From assembly GCF_002075345.1 (NCBI RefSeq), contig NZ_NAEW01000008.1:1-64000 (forward strand): a stretch of 64,000 nt of DNA, in the 5' to 3' direction. The first letter of the stretch is position 1. Every line of letters starts with the position of its first letter. Both the position numbers and the translations under genes were made by a program. The notes below the pieces were generated by a model. That model was not told the origin of the DNA. It was given only the letters and a program-made list of their open reading frames with translations, and searched no databases. The DNA is from Citrobacter braakii (GTDB lineage Bacteria > Pseudomonadota > Gammaproteobacteria > Enterobacterales > Enterobacteriaceae). Positions 53,651 through 64,000 of this stretch are shown here, piece by piece.

Positions 53651-55513
53651 ATGCCGATTCAGGTTCTACCGCCACAGCTGGCGAACCAGATTGCCGCAGG
53701 CGAGGTGGTAGAACGGCCTGCGTCAGTGGTGAAGGAGCTGGTGGAAAACAGTATCGATGCCGGTGCGACGCGCATTGATATTGATATTGAGCGCGGCGGC
53801 GCGAAGCTTATCCGTATTCGTGACAACGGCTGCGGGATTAAAAAAGACGAGCTGGCGCTGGCGCTGGCGCGTCATGCCACCAGTAAAATTTCCTCGCTTG
53901 ACGATCTCGAAGCCATCGTGAGCCTCGGGTTTCGCGGCGAAGCGCTGGCCAGTATCAGCTCCGTTTCTCGTTTAACCCTGACGTCGCGTACGCAAGAACA
54001 ACCTGAAGCCTGGCAAGCCTATGCCGAAGGGCGCGACATGGATGTGACGGTTAAACCCGCTGCGCATCCGGTGGGAACCACGCTGGAGGTGTTAGATCTG
54101 TTCTACAACACCCCGGCGCGGCGCAAGTTTATGCGCACCGAGAAAACTGAATTTAATCATATCGACGAAATAATCCGCCGCATTGCGCTGGCACGTTTTG
54201 ATGTGACGATTAATTTGTCGCACAACGGCAAAGTGGTGCGTCAGTACCGGGCAGTGGCCGCGGATGGGCAGCAGGAGCGCCGACTGGGCGCGATTTGCGG
54301 CACGCCGTTTCTGGAACATGCGCTGGCGATTGAATGGCAGCATGGCGATTTAACGCTGCGCGGCTGGGTGGCCGATCCTAACCACACAACGGCGGCGCTG
54401 GCGGAAATCCAGTACTGCTATGTGAATGGCCGGATGATGCGCGACCGGTTGATCAACCATGCTATTCGTCAGGCCTGTGAAGATAAGCTGGGAGCCGATC
54501 AGCAGCCCGCTTTTGTGTTGTATCTGGAAATCGACCCGCATCAGGTGGATGTTAACGTACATCCCGCCAAACATGAGGTCCGTTTTCATCAGTCCCGCCT
54601 GGTGCATGATTTTATTTACCAGGGCGTGTTGAGCGTCCTGCAACAGCAGCTTGAAACGCCGCTGCCGTTGGCTGATGACGACGAGCCCGCCCCAAGGCAC
54701 ATCCCGGAAAACCGCGTCGCGGCCGGGCGTAACCATTTTGCCGAACCGGCCCCGGCGCGTGAACCTGCGACGCCGCGTTACTCAGCATCTGCTGGCGCTG
54801 GCAGTAGTGGTGGCCGTCAGACGGGGGCCAGCTGGCCTCATGCCCAACCTGGATATCAAAAGCAGCAGGGTGAGATTTATCAGCAACTGCTACAGACGCC
54901 GGTTCCGCCGCGTAAAACGCCGGTTTCTGAAACGCCATCAGCACCTCTGACCGGCAGCAGTCAGGGCTTTGGGCGGGTGCTAACCATTGTCGGTACGGAC
55001 TGCGCATTACTCGAATGCGATGGTCATATTCGGTTGCTGGCATTGCCGGTGGCGGAACGTTGGCTACGTCAGGCGCAGTTAACGCCGGACCAGGGCGTCG
55101 TATGCGCTCAGCCGTTACTGATCCCTTTACGTCTAAAAGTGACCGCTGATGAAAAAGCGGCGCTGCAAAAAGGGCAGAGCCAACTGGCTGAGTTGGGTAT
55201 TGAATTTCAACTGGATGCGCAGCATGTGACCATCCGGGCGGTGCCTTTACCCTTACGCCAACAAAATTTACAAATCTTGATTCCTGAACTGATAGGCTAC
55301 CTGGCGCAGCAGTCCGAATTCGAACCGGGCAATATTGCACAGTGGATTGCACGTAATCTGATTAGCGAGCATCCGCAGTGGAGCATGGCTCAGGCGATTA
55401 CGCTGTTAGCGGATGTTGAGCGGCTTTGCCCACAACTCGTGAAGGCACCGCCGGGTGGTTTGTTACAACCTGTTGATTTACATTCGGTAATGAATGCCCT
55501 GAAACATGAGTGA
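53651..55513 (+). CDS. mutL: DNA mismatch repair protein MutL
   Basis: 620 residues (E. coli 615). The GHKL ATPase motifs are intact: [18 protein letters not shown] and [13 protein letters not shown] low-complexity Pro/Ala/Gly linker (residues ~345-425, [20 protein letters not shown]) separates the C-terminal dimerisation domain. It has no endonuclease motif, as in MutH-containing bacteria. It starts 9 nt after amiB. Confidence 0.97.
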   Translation: MPIQVLPPQLANQIAAGEVVERPASVVKELVENSIDAGATRIDIDIERGGAKLIRIRDNGCGIKKDELALALARHATSKISSLDDLEAIVSLGFRGEALASISSVSRLTLTSRTQEQPEAWQAYAEGRDMDVTVKPAAHPVGTTLEVLDLFYNTPARRKFMRTEKTEFNHIDEIIRRIALARFDVTINLSHNGKVVRQYRAVAADGQQERRLGAICGTPFLEHALAIEWQHGDLTLRGWVADPNHTTAALAEIQYCYVNGRMMRDRLINHAIRQACEDKLGADQQPAFVLYLEIDPHQVDVNVHPAKHEVRFHQSRLVHDFIYQGVLSVLQQQLETPLPLADDDEPAPRHIPENRVAAGRNHFAEPAPAREPATPRYSASAGAGSSGGRQTGASWPHAQPGYQKQQGEIYQQLLQTPVPPRKTPVSETPSAPLTGSSQGFGRVLTIVGTDCALLECDGHIRLLALPVAERWLRQAQLTPDQGVVCAQPLLIPLRLKVTADEKAALQKGQSQLAELGIEFQLDAQHVTIRAVPLPLRQQNLQILIPELIGYLAQQSEFEPGNIAQWIARNLISEHPQWSMAQAITLLADVERLCPQLVKAPPGGLLQPVDLHSVMNALKHE

Positions 55514-56456
55514 TACCCGTAAGGTGAGCCTGCCAAAGGCGATTTTTTTGATGGGGCCGACGGCCTCCGGTAAAACGGCACTGGCAATTGAATTGCGTAA
55601 AGTTTTGCCTGTAGAGTTGATAAGCGTTGATTCCGCCCTTATTTACAAGGGGATGGATATCGGTACAGCCAAGCCTGATGCAGATGAATTACAGGCCGCG
55701 CCGCACCGGTTGCTGGATATCCGCGATCCGTCCCAGGCGTACTCTGCTGCGGATTTTCGCCGCGATGCGTTAGCCGAGATGGCCGATATCACCGCCGCGG
55801 GGCGTATTCCGCTGCTGGTGGGTGGCACAATGTTATATTTCAAAGCCTTGCTTGAAGGGCTGTCGCCGTTACCGTCGGCAGATCCGGAAGTCAGGGCAAG
55901 AATTGAGCAGCAGGCGGCAGAGCATGGGTGGGACGCGTTACACCGACAGCTTCAGGAAATAGATCCGGTGGCTGCGGCGCGTATTCATCCAAATGATCCG
56001 CAAAGACTTTCCCGGGCACTGGAAGTTTTTTTCATTTCGGGTAAAACTTTAACGGAGCTGACGCAAACGTCAGGAGATGCTTTGCCGTATCAGGTGCATC
56101 AGTTTGCTATCGCCCCGGCGAGCCGTGAACTGCTCCATCAGCGAATTGAGCAGCGTTTTCATCAGATGTTGGCTTCAGGTTTTGAAGCAGAAGTCCGGGC
56201 GCTATTTGCCCGTGGAGATTTGCATACGGATTTGCCTTCCATTCGTTGTGTAGGGTATCGCCAGATGTGGTCATACATTGAAGGCGAAATTTCATACGAT
56301 GAAATGGTTTATAGAGGTGTTTGCGCCACGAGGCAGTTGGCGAAGCGACAGGTAACCTGGTTGCGTGGTTGGGAAGGGGTGCACTGGCTTGACAGTGAAA
56401 AGCCTGACCAGGCGCGAAACGAAGTATTACAGGTTGTTGGTGCTATCGCGAACTGA
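55506..56456 (+). CDS. miaA: tRNA dimethylallyltransferase MiaA
   Basis: 316 residues, the E. coli length. The P-loop [17 protein letters not shown] and [19 protein letters not shown] and the catalytic DSxxxY region are present. It adds dimethylallyl to A37 of UNN-decoding tRNAs. It overlaps mutL by 8 nt. Confidence 0.97.
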   Translation: MSDTRKVSLPKAIFLMGPTASGKTALAIELRKVLPVELISVDSALIYKGMDIGTAKPDADELQAAPHRLLDIRDPSQAYSAADFRRDALAEMADITAAGRIPLLVGGTMLYFKALLEGLSPLPSADPEVRARIEQQAAEHGWDALHRQLQEIDPVAAARIHPNDPQRLSRALEVFFISGKTLTELTQTSGDALPYQVHQFAIAPASRELLHQRIEQRFHQMLASGFEAEVRALFARGDLHTDLPSIRCVGYRQMWSYIEGEISYDEMVYRGVCATRQLAKRQVTWLRGWEGVHWLDSEKPDQARNEVLQVVGAIAN

Positions 56457-56528
56457 ATGTGTACAATTGAAACGTATCGTGCGCAATTTTTCAGAATCGA
56501 AAGGTTCAAAGTACAAATAAGCATATAA

Positions 56529-56849
<321 letters not shown>

Positions 56850-56923
56850 GGTTGTTAGCTGTTTTACACACGGGGAGCCAGCGATCCTGCGTTCCCCGTT
56901 GATATATATTAAGGGGTTGACGC

Positions 56924-58204
56924 TTGTTTGACCGTTATGATGCCGGTGAGCAGGCGGTACTGGTACACATCTATTTTTCGCAAGACAAAGATATGGAAGA
57001 CCTCCAGGAGTTTGAATCTCTGGTTTCTTCCGCCGGTGTCGAAGCAATGCAGGTGATTACCGGGAGCCGTAAAGCACCGCACCCGAAGTATTTTGTTGGT
57101 GAAGGTAAGGCAATCGAAATTGCGGAAGCCGTAAAAGCGACTGGCGCTGCGGTGGTGATTTTTGATCATGCTCTAAGCCCCGCCCAGGAACGTAACCTGG
57201 AACAGTTGTGCCAGTGTCTTGTTATCGACAGGACAGGTCTTATTTTAGATATTTTTGCCCAGCGTGCGCGCACCCATGAGGGTAAGTTGCAGGTTGAGCT
57301 GGCGCAGTTGCGCCATATGGCTACTCGTCTGGTCCGTGGCTGGACCCACCTTGAAAGGCAAAAGGGCGGGATTGGTTTGCGCGGTCCGGGTGAAACCCAG
57401 CTCGAAACCGACCGTCGTTTGCTGCGTAATCGCATTTTGCAAATACAGTCGCGCCTGGAAAAAGTTGAAAAGCAACGTGAGCAGGGGCGACAGTCGCGCA
57501 AGAAAGCGGATGTCCCAACCGTATCACTGGTGGGATATACCAACGCCGGAAAATCCACCCTGTTCAACCAGATCACCGAAGCCCGGGTTTACGCAGCGGA
57601 TCAGCTGTTTGCAACCCTGGACCCAACGCTGCGCCGTATAGACGTAGCGGACGTCGGTGAAACCGTGCTGGCGGATACCGTAGGGTTTATCCGTCATTTG
57701 CCGCACGACCTGGTGGCGGCGTTTAAGGCCACCCTGCAGGAAACGCGTCAGGCGACATTGCTGCTGCATGTTATTGATGCTGCAGATTTTCGTGTGCAGG
57801 AAAACATCGAGGCCGTCGACACGGTGCTCGAAGAGATCGATGCGCATGAGATCCCGACTCTGCTGGTGATGAATAAAATCGATATGCTGGATGATTTTGA
57901 ACCACGTATCGACAGAGATGAAGAGAATAAACCCATTCGCGTTTGGGTTTCAGCGCAAACGGGAATAGGTATACCACAGCTTTTTCAGGCTTTGACTGAG
58001 CGACTTTCCGGTGAGGTGGCGCAGCATACGTTGCGTTTGCCGCCGCAGGAAGGGCGTCTGAGAAGCCGGTTTTACCAACTTCAGGCAATAGAAAGAGAGT
58101 GGATGGAGGAGGACGGCAGCGTAGGTCTGCAGGTTCGTATGCCGATCGTAGACTGGCGTCGCCTCTGTAAACAAGAACCGGCACTGGAAGACTATATTGT
58201 CTGA
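56924..58204 (+). CDS. hflX: Ribosome-associated GTPase HflX
   Basis: 426 residues from a TTG start preceded by AAGGGG. The N-terminal HflX domain ([20 protein letters not shown]) precedes the Obg-HflX GTPase domain with [23 protein letters not shown] and MNKIDML. It splits stalled ribosomes on heat stress. It lies 74 nt after hfq. Confidence 0.96.
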   Translation: MFDRYDAGEQAVLVHIYFSQDKDMEDLQEFESLVSSAGVEAMQVITGSRKAPHPKYFVGEGKAIEIAEAVKATGAAVVIFDHALSPAQERNLEQLCQCLVIDRTGLILDIFAQRARTHEGKLQVELAQLRHMATRLVRGWTHLERQKGGIGLRGPGETQLETDRRLLRNRILQIQSRLEKVEKQREQGRQSRKKADVPTVSLVGYTNAGKSTLFNQITEARVYAADQLFATLDPTLRRIDVADVGETVLADTVGFIRHLPHDLVAAFKATLQETRQATLLLHVIDAADFRVQENIEAVDTVLEEIDAHEIPTLLVMNKIDMLDDFEPRIDRDEENKPIRVWVSAQTGIGIPQLFQALTERLSGEVAQHTLRLPPQEGRLRSRFYQLQAIEREWMEEDGSVGLQVRMPIVDWRRLCKQEPALEDYIV

Positions 58205-58237
58205 CCTGACGGATATGGCCTGAAGATTTTTTCGCCT

Positions 58238-58365
58238 CTATACCTTGTGGGTTTTGTGCAGCATGAAGGTGGCAAGTCCTGAAATCTTCAGGAGCATAGT
58301 CAACTATGTGACTGAGATTAAAGGGCGTAGCCAACGCATCGGCAGCGCAAAATACGCAGGTATAG
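58238..58365. repeat. ERIC-like element between hflX and hflK
   Basis: A 128-bp unit with inverted ends CTATACC..GGTATAG, the centre CAGGAGCATAGTCAACTATG and TGACTGAGATTAAAGGGCGT then AGCCAACGCA. The length and landmarks match ERIC (127 bp), although the arms have diverged. It separates hflX from hflKC. Confidence 0.75.
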
Positions 58366-58393
58366 CATCGCATAACAAATATGGAGCACAAAA

Positions 58394-59647
58394 ATGGCGT
58401 GGAATCAGCCCGGTAATAACGGACAAGACCGCGACCCGTGGGGAAGCAGCAAACCTGGCGGCAACCCTGAGGGAAATGGAAACAAAGGTGGTCGCGATCA
58501 GGGACCTCCCGATCTGGATGATATCTTCCGCAAACTGAGTAAAAAGCTCGGTGGTCTGGGTGGCGGTAAAGGTGCTGGTTCTGGCGGCGGTAGCTCATCG
58601 CAAGGCCCTCGTCCGCAATTGGGTGGTCGAGTCTTTACTATCGCAGCGGCAGCTATCGTCATTATCTGGGCGGCCAGCGGTTTCTACACCATTAAAGAAG
58701 CGGAACGCGGCGTGGTGACACGCTTCGGTAAATTCAGCCATTTGGTTGAACCGGGTCTGAACTGGAAACCGACCTTTGTCGACGAAGTGACTCCGGTCAA
58801 CGTGGAAGCCGTGCGTGAACTTGCCGCATCCGGCGTGATGCTGACCTCTGACGAAAACGTCGTACGCGTTGAAATGAACGTGCAGTACCGCGTGACCGAT
58901 CCGCAGCGTTACCTGTTTAGCGTAACCAGCGCGGATGACAGTCTGCGTCAGGCAACCGACAGCGCCCTGCGTGGGGTTATCGGTAAATACACCATGGACC
59001 GTATCCTGACCGAAGGGCGTACCGTTATTCGTAGCGATACCCAGCGTGAACTGGAAGAAACGATCCGTCCGTACAACATGGGTATCACCCTGCTGGACGT
59101 CAACTTCCAGGCAGCACGTCCGCCGGAAGAAGTAAAAGCCGCGTTTGACGATGCCATTGCAGCACGTGAAAACGAGCAGCAGTACATCCGTGAAGCAGAA
59201 GCGTACACCAACGAAGTTCAGCCACGTGCTAACGGTCAGGCGCAGCGTATTCTGGAAGAAGCGCGTGCTTACAAAACGCGAACCATCCTGGAAGCACAGG
59301 GTGAAGTGGCTCGTTTCGCAAAAATTCTGCCGGAATATAAAGCCGCACCGCAAATTACTCGCGAGCGTCTGTATATCGAAACCATGGAAAAAGTGCTGAG
59401 CAATACCCGCAAAGTCCTGGTTAACGATAAGGGCAGCAATCTGATGGTTCTGCCGCTGGATCAAATGCTGAAAGGCGGTAGTGCGCCAGCAGCAAAGAGT
59501 GACAGCAGTTCAAACCTGCTGCGTCTGCCGCCAGCAACGACGTCCGGCACTGGAGCAAGCAATACCTCGTCCACCAGTCAGGGCGATATTATGGACCAAC
59601 GCCGCGCGAACGCGCAGCGTAACGACTACCAGCGTCAGGGGGAATAA
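58394..59647 (+). CDS. hflK: HflK, FtsH modulator
   Basis: 417 residues. A Gly-rich N-terminus (about residues 1-75) precedes one membrane helix (FTIAAAAIVIIWAASGFYTI) and the SPFH/band-7 domain (RGVVTRFGKFSHLVEPGLNW; QRILEEARAYKTRTILEAQG). With HflC it forms a periplasmic cage around the FtsH protease. Confidence 0.97.
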   Translation: MAWNQPGNNGQDRDPWGSSKPGGNPEGNGNKGGRDQGPPDLDDIFRKLSKKLGGLGGGKGAGSGGGSSSQGPRPQLGGRVFTIAAAAIVIIWAASGFYTIKEAERGVVTRFGKFSHLVEPGLNWKPTFVDEVTPVNVEAVRELAASGVMLTSDENVVRVEMNVQYRVTDPQRYLFSVTSADDSLRQATDSALRGVIGKYTMDRILTEGRTVIRSDTQRELEETIRPYNMGITLLDVNFQAARPPEEVKAAFDDAIAARENEQQYIREAEAYTNEVQPRANGQAQRILEEARAYKTRTILEAQGEVARFAKILPEYKAAPQITRERLYIETMEKVLSNTRKVLVNDKGSNLMVLPLDQMLKGGSAPAAKSDSSSNLLRLPPATTSGTGASNTSSTSQGDIMDQRRANAQRNDYQRQGE

Positions 59648-59649
59648 CG

Positions 59650-60654
59650 ATGCGTAAGTCAGTTATTGCGATTATCATCATCGTTCTGGTAGTTCTGTTC
59701 ATGTCTGTCTTTGTGGTCAAAGAAGGCGAGCGCGGGATTACTCTGCGCTTTGGTAAAGTTCTGCGTGACGATGAAAACAAGCCGCTGGTTGTGGCACCAG
59801 GCCTGCACTTCAAGATTCCGTTTATTGAATCTGTGAAGATGCTGGATGCGCGTATTCAGACCATGGACAACCAGGCCGATCGCTTTGTTACCAAAGAGAA
59901 GAAAGACCTGATCGTTGACTCCTACATTAAGTGGCGCATCAGTGACTTTAGCCGTTACTACCTGGCAACGGGCGGTGGCGATGTTTCTCAGGCGGAAGTC
60001 CTGCTGAAACGTAAGTTCTCTGACCGTCTGCGTTCTGAAATTGGTCGTCTGGACGTGAAAGACATCGTTACCGATTCCCGCGGTCGTCTGACGCTGGAAG
60101 TTCGTGATGCGCTAAACTCCGGTTCTGCTGGCACGGAAGATGAAGTCGCGACTCCGGCGGCAGATAGCGCGATTGCCGAAGCGGCTGAGCGTGTTCAGGC
60201 TGAAACAAACGGTAAAGTACCGGTCATCAACCCGAACAGTATGGCGGCATTGGGCATCGAAGTGGTTGACGTGCGTATCAAGCAAATCAACCTGCCTGCT
60301 GAAGTGTCTGAGGCTATCTACAACCGTATGCGCGCTGAGCGTGAAGCGGTAGCGCGTCGCCATCGTTCACAAGGTCAGGAAGAAGCGGAAAAACTGCGTG
60401 CCACGGCGGATTATGAAGTGACTAAAACGCTGGCAGAATCTGAGCGTCAAGGCCGCATCATGCGCGGTGAAGGCGATGCAGAAGCCGCTAAACTGTTTGC
60501 CGATGCGTTCAGCCAGGATCCTGACTTCTACGCCTTCATCCGTAGCCTGCGTGCTTACGAGAAGAGCTTCGAAGGCAACCAGGACGTGATGGTCATGAGC
60601 CCGGACAGCGATTTCTTCCGCTACATGAAGACACCGAGCACTACGACACGCTAA
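59650..60654 (+). CDS. hflC: HflC, FtsH modulator
   Basis: 334 residues, 2 nt after hflK. An N-terminal membrane helix (VIAIIIIVLVVLFMSVFVVK) is followed by the SPFH domain (RGITLRFGKVLRDDENKPLV) and a long helix with ERQGRIMRGEGDAEAAKLFA. The partner of HflK. Confidence 0.97.
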   Translation: MRKSVIAIIIIVLVVLFMSVFVVKEGERGITLRFGKVLRDDENKPLVVAPGLHFKIPFIESVKMLDARIQTMDNQADRFVTKEKKDLIVDSYIKWRISDFSRYYLATGGGDVSQAEVLLKRKFSDRLRSEIGRLDVKDIVTDSRGRLTLEVRDALNSGSAGTEDEVATPAADSAIAEAAERVQAETNGKVPVINPNSMAALGIEVVDVRIKQINLPAEVSEAIYNRMRAEREAVARRHRSQGQEEAEKLRATADYEVTKTLAESERQGRIMRGEGDAEAAKLFADAFSQDPDFYAFIRSLRAYEKSFEGNQDVMVMSPDSDFFRYMKTPSTTTR

Positions 60655-60680
60655 TAAAGTTCCAGCGGTTTTAAACCAGC

Positions 60681-60722
60681 AAAACCACCGGCATCCCCAG
60701 GGATGCGGTGGTTTTCTTTTTA
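60681..60722 (+). terminator. hflKC terminator
   Basis: AAAACCACCGGCATCCC-CAG-GGATGCGGTGGTTTT, then CTTTTTATA: a strong hairpin 27 nt after hflC and before yjeT. Confidence 0.9.
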
Positions 60723-60736
60723 TAAAAGGACGATGG

Positions 60737-60934
60737 ATGAATTCAACAATTTTGCTGGCGCTCGCGCTGGTTTTGGTGCTGGAAGGCCTGGGCCCTATGC
60801 TTTATCCCCGCGCGTGGAAGAAAATGATTTCCGCAATGGCGCAACTTCCCGAAAATACTTTGCGTCGTTTTGGTGGAGGTCTTGTGGTTGCGGGCGTTGT
60901 GGTCTACTACATGTTGAGGAAAACGATTGGCTGA
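60737..60934 (+). CDS. yjeT: DUF2065 membrane protein YjeT
   Basis: 65 residues with two membrane helices (TILLALALVLVLEGLGPMLY and GGGLVVAGVVVYYMLRK), matching E. coli YjeT in size and position before purA. Function unknown. The frame at 60703 is not used because GGACG sits before the 60737 ATG. Confidence 0.92.
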   Translation: MNSTILLALALVLVLEGLGPMLYPRAWKKMISAMAQLPENTLRRFGGGLVVAGVVVYYMLRKTIG

Positions 60935-61033
60935 TCAATAAGTAGCCTATTTTGCGGATTTTCGCATGCAAAAAGTGCTGTATATCTGAAAAAGCGGTGG
61001 TAGAATCCATTTTTAAGCAAACGGTGATTTTGA

Positions 61034-62335
<1,302 letters not shown>

Positions 62336-62381
62336 TTCTGGTTATAGCGTGGCGTCGAATGGCGCTGCGCTTGCATTATCT

Positions 62382-62418
62382 TAGGCCGGATGAGGCACTT
62401 TGCATCATAATCCGGCTT
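62382..62418. repeat. REP-like element after purA
   Basis: TAGGCCGGATGAGGCACTTT..GCATCATAATCCGGCTT: a REP unit with its complement in the purA-nsrR spacer. Confidence 0.7.
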
Positions 62419-62551
62419 AAAATCACGTAAGTTCCTCGCTTTTTTCCTTCCTGAACTGAAATAAATTAGCGACCTGGCTGGTGGCTGGTTTATCATCAAT
62501 GTAATTAATACCACCAGGTTTATCCGTTTTATCCCTTTTCCTGAGGTTGAT

Positions 62552-62977
62552 GTGCAGTTAACAAGTTTCACCGATTACGGATTACGTGCGCTAATCTACA
62601 TGGCGTCACTTCCCGAAGGACGTATGACCAGTATTTCTGAGGTGACAGAAGTCTACGGCGTGTCCCGTAATCATATGGTCAAAATAATCAATCAACTTAG
62701 CCGTGCGGGCTTCGTTACTGCTATTCGAGGAAAAAATGGCGGTATCCGCCTGGGTAAACCAGCTAAGGATATTGGTATTGGTGATGTGGTTCGCGAGCTG
62801 GAACCACTATCGTTGGTCAATTGTAGCAGCGAGTTTTGCCACATTACCCCAGCCTGTCGACTTAAACAGGCGCTTTCTAAGGCAGTGCAAAGTTTTCTCA
62901 CGGAACTGGACAACTACACACTTGCTGATTTGGTTGAAGAGAATCAACCGCTTTATAAATTATTGCTGGTGGAGTGA
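62552..62977 (+). CDS. nsrR: Nitric oxide-sensing repressor NsrR
   Basis: 141 residues from a GTG start with CTGAGG before it. Rrf2-type helix-turn-helix ([20 protein letters not shown]) and the three cluster Cys ([15 protein letters not shown]) are intact. It binds a [4Fe-4S]/[2Fe-2S] cluster and represses hmp, ytfE and others until NO is present. It lies upstream of rnr. Confidence 0.97.
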   Translation: MQLTSFTDYGLRALIYMASLPEGRMTSISEVTEVYGVSRNHMVKIINQLSRAGFVTAIRGKNGGIRLGKPAKDIGIGDVVRELEPLSLVNCSSEFCHITPACRLKQALSKAVQSFLTELDNYTLADLVEENQPLYKLLLVE

Positions 62978-63015
62978 CGAAAATCTTCATCAGAGCTGAC
63001 AATGGAGGAACCTCG

Positions 63016-64000
63016 ATGTCACAAGATCCTTTCCAGGAACGCGAAGCAGAAAAATACGCGAATCCTATCCCGAGCCGGGAATTTATCCTCGAACATTTAA
63101 CTAAACGTGAAAAACCGGCCAACCGCGATGAGCTGGCCGCTGAACTCAACATTGAAGGTGAAGAGCAGCAAGAAGCGCTGCGTCGCCGCCTGCGCGCCAT
63201 GGAGCGTGACGGGCAACTGGTCTTCACTCGTCGTCAGTGCTATGCGCTGCCGGAGCGTCTTGACCTGCTGAAAGGTACCGTTATTGGCCACCGTGATGGC
63301 TACGGCTTTCTGCGCGTTGAAGGCCGCAAAGATGACCTGTACCTGTCCAGCGAGCAGATGAAAACCTGTATTCATGGCGATCAGGTGTTGGCACAGCCGC
63401 TGGGAGCGGACCGTAAAGGTCGTCGCGAAGCGCGTATTGTGCGCGTACTGGTACCGAAAACCAGCCAGATTGTCGGTCGCTACTTCACCGACGCTGGCGT
63501 TGGGTTTGTCGTCCCTGACGACAGCCGCCTGAGCTTTGATATCCTGATCCCGCCGGAAGAGGTGATGGGTGCTCGTATGGGTTTCGTGGTCGTGGTTGAG
63601 CTGACCCAGCGTCCGACGCGTCGCACTAAAGCGGTGGGTAAAATTGTTGAAGTCCTGGGCGACAACATGGGAACCAGCATGGCCGTTGATATGGCGCTGC
63701 GTACTCATGAAATCCCGTATATCTGGCCTCAGGCGGTCGAAAAACAGGTCGCCGGACTGAAAGAAGAAGTGCCGGAAGAAGCGAAAGCCGGGCGTGTCGA
63801 TCTGCGCTCCCTGCCGCTGGTCACTATCGATGGCGAAGATGCGCGTGACTTCGATGATGCGGTTTACTGCGAGAAGAAGCGCGGCGGCGGCTGGCGTTTA
63901 TGGGTGGCGATTGCTGACGTAAGCTATTACGTTCGCCCGCCGACTCCGCTGGACCAGGAAGCGCGCAGCCGTGGCACATCCGTCTACTTCCCATCGCAGG
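63016..64000 (+). CDS. rnr: Ribonuclease R (N-terminal part; window ends inside)
   Basis: The start [20 protein letters not shown] is preceded by GGAGG. About 328 residues are present of roughly 810 expected: the RNB N-terminal helix-turn-helix-like region (residues ~20-85), cold-shock domains ([16 protein letters not shown]) and the beginning of the RNB domain ([16 protein letters not shown]) with catalytic Asp. The gene runs off the right edge. A processive 3'-5' exonuclease of structured RNA. Confidence 0.97.
   Translation, partial: MSQDPFQEREAEKYANPIPSREFILEHLTKREKPANRDELAAELNIEGEEQQEALRRRLRAMERDGQLVFTRRQCYALPERLDLLKGTVIGHRDGYGFLRVEGRKDDLYLSSEQMKTCIHGDQVLAQPLGADRKGRREARIVRVLVPKTSQIVGRYFTDAGVGFVVPDDSRLSFDILIPPEEVMGARMGFVVVVELTQRPTRRTKAVGKIVEVLGDNMGTSMAVDMALRTHEIPYIWPQAVEKQVAGLKEEVPEEAKAGRVDLRSLPLVTIDGEDARDFDDAVYCEKKRGGGWRLWVAIADVSYYVRPPTPLDQEARSRGTSVYFPSQ

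Overview
The window is a stretch of enterobacterial chromosome, almost certainly from the Citrobacter freundii complex. From the tRNA-Phe gene onward the gene order follows the E. coli 94-min region: pheU, yjdC, dsbD, cutA, dcuA, aspA, fxsA, yjeH, groSL, yjeI, yjeJ, epmB, efp, ecnAB, sugE, blc, ampC, frdDCBA, epmA, yjeM, mscM, psd, rsgA, orn, three tRNA-Gly, queG, nnr, tsaE, amiB, mutL, miaA, hfq, hflXKC, yjeT, purA, nsrR, rnr. Two insertions point to Citrobacter rather than Escherichia: ampR lies divergently beside a CMY-type class C beta-lactamase gene, and the LuxR-type gene ecnR lies between ecnB and sugE.

Layout. Positions 1-170 hold the 5S rRNA gene and terminator that close an rRNA operon; a decayed GNAT acetyltransferase fragment (YjaB-like) follows. 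From about 518 to 15669 lies a visibly AT-rich genomic island, bounded by a 55-61 bp direct repeat of the 3' end of tRNA-Phe (attL 518-578, attR 15615-15669) and thus inserted at pheU (15621-15696). Its cargo is a complete Tad (tight adherence) type IVc pilus locus on the minus strand in the canonical order flp-flp-(decayed flp)-tadV-rcpCAB-tadZABCDEFG, then an OmpA-family gene. Upstream of the pilins sits a ToxR/ToxS-like pair: a membrane-anchored winged-helix regulator and an overlapping periplasmic partner. No integrase is visible. About 1 kb next to attR appears non-coding.

From 15.7 kb to 64 kb the sequence is conserved core genome: thiol redox and metal tolerance (dsbD, cutA), anaerobic C4-dicarboxylate metabolism (dcuA, aspA, frdABCD), chaperonin (groSL), the EF-P modification system (epmB, efp, epmA split by the entericidin/sugE/blc/ampC/frd block), envelope functions (mscM, psd, amiB, blc), RNA metabolism and translation (rsgA, orn, queG, tsaE, miaA, hfq, rnr), repair (nnr, mutL), membrane proteolysis control (hflKC), purine synthesis (purA) and nitric-oxide sensing (nsrR). 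The window ends inside rnr.

Non-coding features include a guanidine-II (mini-ykkC) riboswitch before sugE, a heat-shock promoter before groS, three ERIC (IRU) elements (after groL, inside the tRNA-Gly cluster, between hflX and hflK), several REP/BIME elements and many intrinsic terminators. The most noteworthy parts are the pheU Tad island with its ToxRS-like regulators, the third decayed pilin gene, a start-less open frame at the left end, and the unexplained non-coding block at the right end.
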